A stretch of DNA of 7,406 bases from Actinomycetes bacterium (GCA_021798075.1 JAJZYO010000091.1:1-7406); one strand, 5' to 3'; positions 1-6,227 are shown, numbered from the stretch's first letter. Notes: generated by a model not told the origin, from the letters alone. Program-made: numbers and translations.

Positions 1-777
1 CAGGGAGTAGATGTCCTCGACTACCACCACCCGGTGGCCACGGGAGGGCCCGTCGGCCTGGTACTGGAAGCGGTAGCTGGCGTAGCCGTCCGGCTTCCCG
101 GTTGCGTCTTCGTGGACCACGTACATCCGTGCGCTGGTGCCGTGGCGGTGCCGCTCGGGGTCGTCCAGTATGCCGGTCCAGCGCGCCTCGGCGCGGTCTA
201 TTTCCCCTGGTCGGAGGACCCTGGCCTCCGCGTGCAAGCTGGGCAGGACCTTGGCGGCTTCGTCCTTCCCCACGATGTGCACCCTGCCCTCCCCGGGCAG
301 GGCCAGGTAGGGCAGCTCTCGGAAGGCGGAGCGCCTGGTCGCGATCTCGAGGGACTGGTGGCTGGAGGCCAGGCCGTAGCCAAAGCGCCCATAGATGACC
401 GACTCGGAGGCCGTCAGGATCGCGACCGGGATTTCCCGCTCGCGGAACTGCGCCAGCTGGTAGGCCATCATCTGGCGCAGAAGACCCCGCCGGCGGTGGG
501 TCGGCAGCACCCCGACGCAGGTGACCCCCGCCACTCCCAAGACCGGGAAGGGCCGTCCCGGGCCCGCCGGGAGAGTCAGCTCGAGTGGCGTTGCGCAGGC
601 AGTGGCGACGAGATCGCCCCCATCGTGAACCCCGATCGCCCAGTCCTGTTCGAAGTCCTCTGCGACGATCGCCGCCACATCTTGCTCGGTCGCCACGTTG
701 CCGAAGCAGAGCTCCATCGTCCGTGCGAAGGCTGGGGCCTGCTCTCGGGTCAGGCGTCTCGGCTCGAGCTTGTTCAC
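1..777 (-). CDS. Eis-like GNAT family N-acetyltransferase (N-terminal part; cut by the window edge)
   Basis: Reading the minus strand from GTG at 777 gives 259 codons that stay open to the left edge, so the C-terminus is missing. The fragment carries a GNAT acetyl-CoA binding loop (PTHRRRGLL, residues 92-100) after the strand VAGVTCVGV, and then the block SESVIYGRFGYG (about 124-135). That block is typical of the Eis / multi-acetyltransferase group, where the first tyrosine is a catalytic residue in the mycobacterial enzyme. Eis proteins are about 400 residues with two GNAT domains and a sterol-carrier-like tail; this fragment would cover the first and part of the second domain. The substrate cannot be told; family members acetylate amines of aminoglycosides, peptides or proteins. 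GTG 777 was chosen because it leaves a normal short lead (KLEPRRLTREQ). An in-frame GTG at 834 and an ATG at 717 are alternatives, and none has a convincing ribosome binding site. It is transcribed divergently from rex. The family call is firm, the function is not. Confidence 0.85.
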   Translation of the reverse strand, partial: MNKLEPRRLTREQAPAFARTMELCFGNVATEQDVAAIVAEDFEQDWAIGVHDGGDLVATACATPLELTLPAGPGRPFPVLGVAGVTCVGVLPTHRRRGLLRQMMAYQLAQFREREIPVAILTASESVIYGRFGYGLASSHQSLEIATRRSAFRELPYLALPGEGRVHIVGKDEAAKVLPSLHAEARVLRPGEIDRAEARWTGILDDPERHRHGTSARMYVVHEDATGKPDGYASYRFQYQADGPSRGHRVVVVEDIYSL

Positions 778-905
778 CGGACGATCTTGGCTCAGCCGCC
801 TGCTGTCCCGGCACCGATTTTCGGGGCGCGGCACGAGGCCAACCGCCGGCGGCATGCCGACGACCAGGGACTGGTTGCAACCGGTCCTCGCGTAACATTG
901 TGGCA
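778..905. promoter_or_regulatory. Divergent intergenic region between the acetyltransferase and rex
   Basis: These 128 bases separate two divergent start codons and should hold both promoters. Visible elements are a perfect 10-bp palindrome GGTTGCAACC (873-882), a -10-like TAACAT (893-898), and an interrupted palindrome CATTG-TGG-CAATG (896-908) that runs into the rex start codon. No clear -10 box was found for the acetyltransferase. No full Rex operator (TTGTGAA-N6-TTCACAA type) is visible. Confidence 0.6.
893..898 (+). promoter_or_regulatory. Candidate -10 box of rex, leaderless transcript
   Basis: TAACAT fits the TANNNT consensus of the main actinobacterial sigma factor. Its last T lies 7 bases before base 905, so transcription would start at about 905-906, on or next to the A of the rex ATG (906). 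No Shine-Dalgarno sequence precedes that ATG. Together these suggest a leaderless mRNA, which is common in Actinomycetota. No clear -35 hexamer is seen at the right distance. Confidence 0.5.
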
Positions 906-1649
906 ATGCCAGGGTCGCCGGCTCCCAGCCCAAAGACGGCAGCAGGCGACGGGAGCGGGCCGCCGCCGGCCCGCCGCCGTGTGCCCCTCGCCGCCGGGGA
1001 GCGCCGGCTCCTGCCTGAGGCGACTGTCAAGCGGCTTCCCCTGTACCTGCGGGCGTTGGCGGATGCCGGTGACCAGCAGCAGGCGACGATCTCCTCCGAG
1101 GAGCTGGCTGCGCACGCCGGCGTCAACGCGGCCCAGGTGCGCAAGGACCTGTCCTACCTGGGCTCGTACGGCACGCGGGGCATCGGCTACGACACCGGCC
1201 TGCTCCGCCAGCACCTGAGGCACGAGCTCGGCTTGGAGAAGGAGTACAACGTGGCCCTGGTAGGGGCCGGCAACTTGGGCAGGGCGCTCGGGCATTATCG
1301 CGGTTTCACCGAGAGGGGCTTCCATGTGGTCGCGGCTTTCGATACCGACCCGGCCAAGGTCGGCGGGTTCATCGAGGGCACCGAGGTCTTCTCGGTACGG
1401 GACCTGGCGCGGGTGGTAAAGGACCGCGCCATCACGATGGCGCTCGTCGCCACGCCGGCAGCTGTGGCGCAGCAGGTCGTGGACAGCCTGGTCGAAGCCG
1501 GGGTCACCTCCGTGCTCAACTTCGCGCCGGCGGTGCTCAACGTCGCGCCCGATATTTCCATAAGGAGGGTCGACTTGGCCGTCGAGCTCCAGATCCTCTC
1601 CTACTACGACTCCTCCCGCCGGCACGAGTACGCCGGCACCGGCAGCTGA
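906..1649 (+). CDS. rex: Redox-sensing transcriptional repressor Rex
   Basis: The 247-residue protein has the two Rex domains in order. A winged helix (about 36-98) carries PEATVKRLPLYLRAL and the recognition segment NAAQVRKDLSYLGSYGTRGIGYD. A Rossmann domain follows, with the dinucleotide loop GAGNLG (120-125), the acidic residue ending the second strand (AAFD, Asp146) that favours NADH over NADPH, and NFAP near 205-208. The C-terminal helix VDLAVELQILSYY matches the domain-swapped helix of the Rex dimer. Rex binds operator DNA when NADH/NAD+ is low and lets go when NADH rises; in Streptomyces coelicolor it represses its own rex-hemACD operon. The same arrangement here suggests that Rex controls the downstream tetrapyrrole genes. 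The first ~35 residues are a Pro/Ala/Arg-rich extension before the usual family start. ATG 906 is preferred because of the -10 box just upstream; a GTG inside the extension (Val26) would be the alternative. Its stop lies 8 bases before the next gene. Confidence 0.95.
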   Translation: MPGSPAPSPKTAAGDGSGPPPARRRVPLAAGERRLLPEATVKRLPLYLRALADAGDQQQATISSEELAAHAGVNAAQVRKDLSYLGSYGTRGIGYDTGLLRQHLRHELGLEKEYNVALVGAGNLGRALGHYRGFTERGFHVVAAFDTDPAKVGGFIEGTEVFSVRDLARVVKDRAITMALVATPAAVAQQVVDSLVEAGVTSVLNFAPAVLNVAPDISIRRVDLAVELQILSYYDSSRRHEYAGTGS

Positions 1650-1652
1650 GGG
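1648..1652 (+). promoter_or_regulatory. Ribosome binding site of the precorrin-2 dehydrogenase gene
   Basis: GAGGG overlaps the rex stop codon (TGA 1647-1649) and ends 5 bases before the ATG at 1658. This supports that start and suggests translation coupled to rex. Confidence 0.55.
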
Positions 1653-1657
1653 CTGGC

Positions 1658-2287
1658 ATGCCCATCGAGGCGCCCGTATACCCGGTCGGTTTGGTGATGC
1701 GCGGCAAGCGCTGCCTCGTGGTGGGGGGAGGCGAGGTCGCCGCTCGCAAGGCCACCGGCCTCGTGGAGGCCGAGGCACAGGTGCACGTGGTCGCCGAAGA
1801 GGTGCGCCCGGCCATGACCCAGGTGAGAGGGTTGGCGAGCATCGAAGAGCGGCGCTACCGGCGGGGAGAGGCCGCCGGCTACTGGCTGGTGGTGGCGGCG
1901 ACCGGCGACCCATCGGCCAACCAGGCCGTCTACGACGACGGGGAAGCGGCCGGCGTGTGGGTGAACAGCGCCGACGACCCGGGACGGTGCTCTTTGGTAC
2001 TGCCCGCGGTGGCACGCCAGGGGCCGGTGAGCGTGGCGATCTCGACTTCGGGCTACAGCCCGGCGCTGGCGAGCTGGCTGAAGGGGCACGTGACCGAGCA
2101 CCTGGGGCCCGAAGTGGCGCTGCTGGCGGAGCTCTTGGCTGCGGCGCGTGCCGAGCTACGCGGCAGCGGCCGCAGCACGGAAGAGGTCGACTGGCGGCCG
2201 GCGCTCGGCTGGGACATGCTCGACTTGATCCGCCAAGGCAGGCAGGCCGAAGCAAAGGAGCGCGTGGAAGCTTGTCTATCGCAGTAG
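1658..2287 (+). CDS. Precorrin-2 dehydrogenase (siroheme synthase N-terminal domain type)
   Basis: The 209-residue protein matches the NAD-dependent dehydrogenase part of CysG and the Met8/SirC proteins. It oxidises precorrin-2 to sirohydrochlorin on the way to siroheme. Visible features are an N-terminal YPVGLVMRGKRCLVVGGG with the Rossmann loop and conserved arginine-lysine (GGGEVAARK, 23-31), and the family segment VNSADD (102-107), whose Asp106 aligns with the catalytic Asp105 of CysG. These are followed by LVLPAVARQGPVSVAISTSGYSPALA, equivalent to the family's SSGGTSPVLA block. The helical C-terminal part is short, and whether it keeps the ferrochelatase activity that CysG and Met8 have cannot be decided from sequence. 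It sits between rex and hemA, and its substrate is made by the methyltransferase domain encoded at the end of the operon. Its last 16 bases overlap the hemA start. Names used for such genes vary (cysG-N, sirC, met8, hemX), so no symbol is given. Confidence 0.9.
   Translation: MPIEAPVYPVGLVMRGKRCLVVGGGEVAARKATGLVEAEAQVHVVAEEVRPAMTQVRGLASIEERRYRRGEAAGYWLVVAATGDPSANQAVYDDGEAAGVWVNSADDPGRCSLVLPAVARQGPVSVAISTSGYSPALASWLKGHVTEHLGPEVALLAELLAAARAELRGSGRSTEEVDWRPALGWDMLDLIRQGRQAEAKERVEACLSQ
2255..2260 (+). promoter_or_regulatory. Ribosome binding site of hemA
   Basis: AAGGAG lies inside the end of the precorrin-2 dehydrogenase gene, 11 bases before the TTG at 2272. The gap is a little long, but it is the best purine-rich site near the only start codon that gives a normal HemA N-terminus. 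Confidence 0.5.
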
Positions 2288-3618
2288 TCGGGATAAACCA
2301 CCGGACCGTACCCCTCGAGGCCCTCGAGCCGTTGATCGTCGCGCCCGAAGATCTGAGCAAGGCGCTTTCCGACCTGTGCGGCCGGCCCTACCTCGACGAG
2401 GTGGTCGTGCTGTCGACTTGCATGCGTACCGAGGTCTATGCGGTCGTGAGCCGGTTCCACGGTGCCATGGCGGATATCCGGGAGTTCCTCGTCACTTGGA
2501 GCGGCAAGGCACCCGAGGAGTTCTCCGGCAGCTTGTATTCGTACTTCGACGAAGCCGCGGTCAACCACCTGTTCCGGGTGGCGGCGGGCCTGGACTCGGC
2601 TTCGCTCGGCGAGAACGAGGTGCTCGGCCAGGTCCGGCACGCGTTCGAGGTGGCCCGGCGGGAGGGCGCGGTGGGCACGATGCTCGGTGTCGCGTTTCGC
2701 GATGCGCTCCGGGTCGGCAAACGTGCCCGTACGGAGACCACGATCTCACGCGGGACGACGTCTCTTTCTTATGCGGCAGTAGACCTGTCCGAAAAGGCCT
2801 TGGGCGGTTTCGCCGGCAAGCAGCCCCTCGTGATCGGCCTGGGCGAAATGGGCGAGGCCGCTGCCCGGGCCTTCTCCGATGCCGAGGGGGCTCATCCGGT
2901 CATGCTCGCCAACCGGACCCGGGCGAAGACGGAGAAGCTGGCGAGCGCCCTGGGTGGCAGCGTCGTGGCCTGGGACGCGCTGCCATTGGCGCTCTCCCAA
3001 GCCGACGTCGTCGTTTCCTGCACGGGCGCCAGGCACGCCCTCCTCAGCGCGGAGAGCCTGGCTGGTGCGGTTTCCCGCCGGCCTGAGCGCGCCCTGGTCG
3101 TGGTCGACCTGGCGGTGCCCCGCAGCGTCGAGGCGACTGTGCGTGACGTTGCCGGCGTGCAACTGCTCGACATGGACGACCTGAAGGCCTTCGTCGCCGC
3201 CAGGGTGGGCGAGCGCTGGGCGGAGGTGCCCGCCGTCGAGCGCATTGTGGCCGACGAGCTCGCCCGCTATGGCAGCGTCCAGGCTGCCCGTACGGTGGCC
3301 CCCCTGGTGAGCCGCCTGCACGAGTGGGCCGAGGAGCTGCGCCGGGCTGAGCTTTCTCGGCTCGACGGCCGCTTGGCCTCCCTCGGGCCTTCCGAGAGGG
3401 AAGCTGTCGAGCTGGTCACACGGCGCGTGGTCGCTAAGATCCTGCATGAGCCCACGGTCAACTTGAAAGCAGCGGCGGGGACGCCTCGGGGGGAGGCGCT
3501 GGCGGAGGCGTTCCGGGAGCTGTTCGGCCTCGGCTCGGGGCGGGGTCGGGGCCCCCGCCTCGGGGAGGAGCCCGCGGCAGGGGCCACAGGCGGCCCAAGG
3601 AACCCAGAGCATCGGTAG
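2272..3618 (+). CDS. hemA: Glutamyl-tRNA reductase HemA
   Basis: This enzyme uses NADPH to reduce glutamyl-tRNA(Glu) to glutamate-1-semialdehyde, the first committed step of tetrapyrrole synthesis by the C5 pathway. The 448-residue protein begins MSIAVVGINHRTVP (family GxNHxTAP). It has the catalytic cysteine Cys50 in LSTCMRTEVY and His99 in NHLFRVAAGLDS. The signature GENEVLGQVRHA (113-124) follows, then an NADPH-binding domain with VIGLGEMGEAAARA (187-200) and ANRT (213-216), and a helical dimerisation domain from about 325 to 418. Two motif positions differ from the usual form: STCNRTE reads STCMRTE, and GEPQILGQV reads GENEVLGQV. The last ~28 residues are a Gly/Arg/Pro-rich tail outside the conserved fold. 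TTG at 2272 was chosen because the family start follows at once; upstream in-frame residues look like shadow sequence of the preceding gene. It overlaps that gene by 16 bases, and its TAG shares a base with the hemC GTG (TAGTG). HemA is often regulated by heme-dependent proteolysis, which cannot be judged here. Confidence 0.93.
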   Translation: MSIAVVGINHRTVPLEALEPLIVAPEDLSKALSDLCGRPYLDEVVVLSTCMRTEVYAVVSRFHGAMADIREFLVTWSGKAPEEFSGSLYSYFDEAAVNHLFRVAAGLDSASLGENEVLGQVRHAFEVARREGAVGTMLGVAFRDALRVGKRARTETTISRGTTSLSYAAVDLSEKALGGFAGKQPLVIGLGEMGEAAARAFSDAEGAHPVMLANRTRAKTEKLASALGGSVVAWDALPLALSQADVVVSCTGARHALLSAESLAGAVSRRPERALVVVDLAVPRSVEATVRDVAGVQLLDMDDLKAFVAARVGERWAEVPAVERIVADELARYGSVQAARTVAPLVSRLHEWAEELRRAELSRLDGRLASLGPSEREAVELVTRRVVAKILHEPTVNLKAAAGTPRGEALAEAFRELFGLGSGRGRGPRLGEEPAAGATGGPRNPEHR

Positions 3619-4526
3619 TGCTCCGCCTGGCCACCCGGGGGAGCCCGCTCGCGCTCTGGCAGGCTCGTCACGTTGCTGGCTTGCTCCAAGCAGCCCACCC
3701 CGGCCTGCAAGTCGAACTGTTGCCCGTAGCCACCGCCGGCGACCGCGCCGTTGAGGTCCCGGTGTGGGAAATGGGCGGCCGGGGCGTGTTCGTGGGGGAG
3801 GTCCAGGCAGCCGTGCTCGCTGGCAGGGCCGAAGCGGCCGTCCACTCCGCCAAGGACCTCCAGCCAATCGAGGCGCCGGGGCTATGCCTCGCGGCGACAC
3901 CCGAACGGGGCGACCCCCGGGACGCCCTGGTCGGGTGCTGCCTTTCCGAGCTCCGGCCCGGCAGCGTCGTCGCGACCGGGAGCCAGCGCCGGCGGGCGCA
4001 GCTGGCGGCGTTGCAACCGGGCCTCGTCTTCGAGAGCCTGCGAGGCAACATCGCAACCCGCTTGGAACGAGTGCCAGCGGGGGGTGCGGCCGTGGTGGCG
4101 GCTGCGGCGCTCGGCCGGCTCGGTCTCTCCCCCCAGCCGATGGAAGTGCTCGGCATAGACGTGATGCTCCCCCAGGTGGCGCAGGGCGCGATCGCGGTCG
4201 AGTGCCGGGCGGACGACGACGGGACGCGGGCGCTGGTGCTTCGCCTCGACGATGCTGCTACTCGGGCCGCGGTCGACGCGGAGCGGGCCTTCCTAGCTTT
4301 TGTCGGCGGGGGCTGCGACCTGCCGGTGGCCGCCCACGCGACCCTGCTCGCCGGCGGGCGCCTCCGGCTGGAGGCCCTGCTCGCCGCGCCGGACGGGAGC
4401 GCCGTCGTGCGCCGCTCGGCCGAGGCGCCGGCCGGTGACCGCCTTGTTCTCGGGCGTGAGGTGGGCGAGGCCGTGCTGGCGGGAGGCGGGGACAAACTCC
4501 TGGCCTCGTACAGGAGCCGGCGGTGA
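3618..4526 (+). CDS. hemC: Hydroxymethylbilane synthase (porphobilinogen deaminase) HemC
   Basis: HemC joins four porphobilinogen molecules into hydroxymethylbilane, using a dipyrromethane cofactor bound to a cysteine. The 302-residue protein has the family blocks in order: RLATRGSPLALWQ at the N-terminus, GGRGVFVGEVQAAVLAGRAEAAVHSAKD with the catalytic aspartate (Asp80), PERGDPRDALV, VATGSQRRRAQL with the substrate-binding arginine pair, LRGNIATRL, AIAVECR, and FVGGGCDLPVAAHA with the cofactor cysteine Cys233. Several positions are unusual: HSxKDxP reads HSAKDLQ, GTSSxRR reads ATGSQRR, and RGNVxTRL reads RGNIATRL. All catalytic residues that can be checked are present, so the enzyme should be active. 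GTG 3618 overlaps the hemA stop by one base, and a weak AAGGAA lies about 15 bases upstream, so translation is probably coupled to hemA. It ends in TGA at 4524-4526, overlapped by another GTG with a strong ribosome binding site. Confidence 0.92.
   Translation: MLRLATRGSPLALWQARHVAGLLQAAHPGLQVELLPVATAGDRAVEVPVWEMGGRGVFVGEVQAAVLAGRAEAAVHSAKDLQPIEAPGLCLAATPERGDPRDALVGCCLSELRPGSVVATGSQRRRAQLAALQPGLVFESLRGNIATRLERVPAGGAAVVAAAALGRLGLSPQPMEVLGIDVMLPQVAQGAIAVECRADDDGTRALVLRLDDAATRAAVDAERAFLAFVGGGCDLPVAAHATLLAGGRLRLEALLAAPDGSAVVRRSAEAPAGDRLVLGREVGEAVLAGGGDKLLASYRSRR
4512..4516 (+). promoter_or_regulatory. Strong ribosome binding site at the end of hemC
   Basis: AGGAG lies exactly 6 bases before GTG 4523-4525, which overlaps the hemC stop. 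It is one of the best placed Shine-Dalgarno sequences in the window, yet it fits no start of the large downstream gene, whose frame begins about 50 bases later. It points to initiation of a short ORF. Confidence 0.5.
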
Positions 4527-4579
4527 GCCAGCTCGCCCTGGCCCCCGGCGACGTGCCCTGGGCCTGGTGGCGCCGGTGA
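4523..4579 (+). CDS. Possible 18-residue coupling/leader ORF between hemC and cobA-hemD
   Basis: The frame VSQLALAPGDVPWAWWRR starts at a GTG that overlaps the hemC stop as GTGA and sits 6 bases after AGGAG. It ends in a TGA (4577-4579) that overlaps the GTG (4576) of the next gene, again as GTGA. Such a layout could carry ribosomes from hemC across the gap by termination and re-initiation. The peptide has three tryptophans and ends in two arginines; no known family is recognised. It may be only a translated spacer, or the remnant of an older start of the downstream gene. There is no evidence beyond start, stop and ribosome binding site placement. Confidence 0.4.
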   Translation: MSQLALAPGDVPWAWWRR

Positions 4580-6183
4580 CAGGCATCGTCTACCTGGTAG
4601 GAGCCGGCCCGGGGGACCCTGGGCTCCTCACTGTCAGGGGGGCCGAGGTGCTGGCCCGTGCCGACGTGGTGGTGCACGACCGGCTGAGCGACGCTTCTCT
4701 GCTCGCCCTCGCTCCCGCGCACGCCGAACCCGTCGATGTGGGCAAGCAACCCGACGACCGGGGTGACCAGGAGGCCATCAACGAACTGCTGGTGGCCAAG
4801 GCGAGGCAGGGCCTTACCGTGGTGCGGCTGAAGGGCGGGGACCCTTTTGTCTTTGGCCGAGGCGGAGAGGAGGCGATGGCCCTTCGCGCCGCCGGCGTGA
4901 CCTTCGAGGTCGTGCCGGGAGTCACTTCGGCCGTGGCGGCCCCGGCCTTCGCCGGTGTCCCGGTCACGCACCGGGGGCTGGCCGGCTGGTTCACGGTGGT
5001 CGCTGGCCACCGCCGTTCGGTGGATTTGCCGGCAGGGGAGGGCGGCACGAACTGGGAGGCGCTGGCTTCTGCCGGCGGGACCATCGTGGTCCTAATGGGT
5101 GCGGCACACCGCAGGCGCTGGGCCGGTCGCCTGATGGGGGGCGGGCTGCCGGCCTCGACCCCGGTGATGGCGGTGCAGTGGGGTACTCACAGCTACCAGT
5201 CGGTCCTGCGCACCACGCTCGGCGAGTTGCCCGAAGCCCCCGTCGCGCCCCCGGTCACGATCGTGGTCGGGCAAGTGGCCGCGCTCGATCTTTCTTGGCG
5301 TGACCAGGGGCCCCTCGCCGGCAGGTCGGTCGTCGTGACGCGCGCCGCCCACCAGGCGGGGGCTCTCTCGGCCGCGCTCCGTGACCTCGGGGCTCAGGTG
5401 GTCGAAGCCCCCGCGATCATGCTGGCACCGCCGGCGGACGCCGGCGCAGCCCTGGCCGGAGCCGTAGGGAGGCTCCAGGCTGGCGCCTACGCCTGGGTGG
5501 CTTTCAGTTCGGCGAACGCCGTCGAGCGCTTCTTCGAACTGGTCCCCGACGCCCGGGCTTTCCGCGCGACCAGGGTGGCCGCGGTCGGTCCGGCGACCGC
5601 TGAGGCCCTGCGGCGTTACCGGGTCGTGGCTGACTTGGTGGCGGAGGACCACAGCGCGGAAGGCCTCGCGGGCGCCTTCCCGGCGCCGCCTGCCGACGGC
5701 GAGGCGCAGGGCGGGCCAGGCACCACGGGGCCAGGCACCACGGGGCCAGGCACCACGGGGCCAGGCACCACGGCTTTGGCCCCGCCGCCGGGCCCTGCCG
5801 GCGCGTGCCACGACCGCGCCGTCTTGCTCCCTCAAGCCGCCGGTGCCCAGCCGGCGCTGCGGCGCGGGCTCGAGGCGCTCGGTTGGCGGGTCGAGGCGGT
5901 CGAGGCCTACCGGACCGTTCCTCGCCCGCTTCCCCTGGAGGTGCTCAGCGCCGCCGGCGGGGCCGACGCCATCTGCTTTGCCTCCCCCTCGGCTGTCACG
6001 AGCTACCTCGACCAGGCGAAGGCGGCCGGCGCCAAGGTGCCACCCGTTGTCGCGTGCATAGGCGGGACCACGGCGGCCACGGCCCGCGAGCGCGGCCTGG
6101 AGGTCGTTGCCGAGGCCTCGGAGCACACTGCCGGCGGGTTGGCCGCAGCCCTCGCCGGCGCCTTGTCCAAGCCGAAGAGGTGA
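4576..6183 (+). CDS. Fused uroporphyrinogen-III C-methyltransferase / uroporphyrinogen-III synthase (CobA-HemD)
   Basis: The 535-residue protein joins two enzymes. Residues 1 to about 240 are a SUMT: VYLVGAGPGDPGLLTVRG (5-22), RLKGGDPFVFGRGGEEA (84-100), VVPGVTSAVAAPAFAGVPVTHRG (112-134), and VVLMG near 171-175. It uses two S-adenosylmethionine to make precorrin-2 from uroporphyrinogen III. Residues from about 246 to 530 are HemD, which closes hydroxymethylbilane with ring D inversion: VVVTRAAHQAGALSAALRDLG, FSSANAVERFF (310-320), VAAVGPATAEAL, DAICFASPSAVTSYL, and IGGTTAATARERGLEVVAEASEHTAGGL. The fusion places two consecutive steps on one chain; such fusions are known in Actinomycetota and Firmicutes. 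An insertion of low complexity (about 369-412) with four GPGTT repeats lies between the two halves of HemD. The start is uncertain: GTG 4576 gives the usual family N-terminus and overlaps the mini-ORF stop, while in-frame GTG 4567 would add three residues. Neither has a good ribosome binding site of its own. Confidence 0.92.
   Translation: MTGIVYLVGAGPGDPGLLTVRGAEVLARADVVVHDRLSDASLLALAPAHAEPVDVGKQPDDRGDQEAINELLVAKARQGLTVVRLKGGDPFVFGRGGEEAMALRAAGVTFEVVPGVTSAVAAPAFAGVPVTHRGLAGWFTVVAGHRRSVDLPAGEGGTNWEALASAGGTIVVLMGAAHRRRWAGRLMGGGLPASTPVMAVQWGTHSYQSVLRTTLGELPEAPVAPPVTIVVGQVAALDLSWRDQGPLAGRSVVVTRAAHQAGALSAALRDLGAQVVEAPAIMLAPPADAGAALAGAVGRLQAGAYAWVAFSSANAVERFFELVPDARAFRATRVAAVGPATAEALRRYRVVADLVAEDHSAEGLAGAFPAPPADGEAQGGPGTTGPGTTGPGTTGPGTTALAPPPGPAGACHDRAVLLPQAAGAQPALRRGLEALGWRVEAVEAYRTVPRPLPLEVLSAAGGADAICFASPSAVTSYLDQAKAAGAKVPPVVACIGGTTAATARERGLEVVAEASEHTAGGLAAALAGALSKPKR
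5713..5772 (+). repeat. Four perfect 15-bp tandem repeats inside the HemD coding part
   Basis: The unit GGGCCAGGCACCACG is repeated four times without a mismatch, in frame, and encodes GPGTT x 4 (residues 380-399). The unit length is a multiple of three, so gain or loss of copies keeps the frame. It lies in a Pro/Gly/Ala-rich insertion between the two HemD subdomains, where most homologues have only a short connector. Confidence 0.95.
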
Positions 6184-6220
6184 CCGGGGCGCATCGCCAA
6201 GCGGAGGTGACCGGGGCGCA
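6177..6220 (+). repeat. Direct repeat across the hemD stop codon
   Basis: GAGGTGACCGGGGCGCA occurs at 6177-6193 and again at 6204-6220, a period of 27 bases. The first copy contains the stop codon of the fused gene (TGA 6181-6183). Similarity fades after a shared CGCCA a little further on. Confidence 0.85.
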
Positions 6221-6227
6221 GCGCCAG

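Noticed and set aside
772..777. GTTCAC as half of a Rex operator
   Set aside because: Only one half-site is present; the matching GTGAAC half is absent at the required spacing.
34..1218. Long plus-strand open frame of 394 codons at the left edge
   Set aside because: It covers the acetyltransferase on the other strand and the rex N-terminus in another frame, has no recognisable domain, and is explained by high GC content.
792..2360. Long minus-strand open frame of 522 codons opposite rex and the dehydrogenase
   Set aside because: Arg/Pro/Ala-rich shadow with no family resemblance; the opposite strand holds two clear enzymes or regulators in the same place.
2746..4056. Long minus-strand open frame of 436 codons opposite hemA and hemC
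   Set aside because: Composition is that of a high-GC shadow and no motif was found.
4523..4580. Frameshift at the start of cobA-hemD, with the true start at 4523
   Set aside because: The methyltransferase family normally starts right at the GTG 4576 position, so no lost N-terminal sequence needs explaining; the mini-ORF ends at a clean stop.
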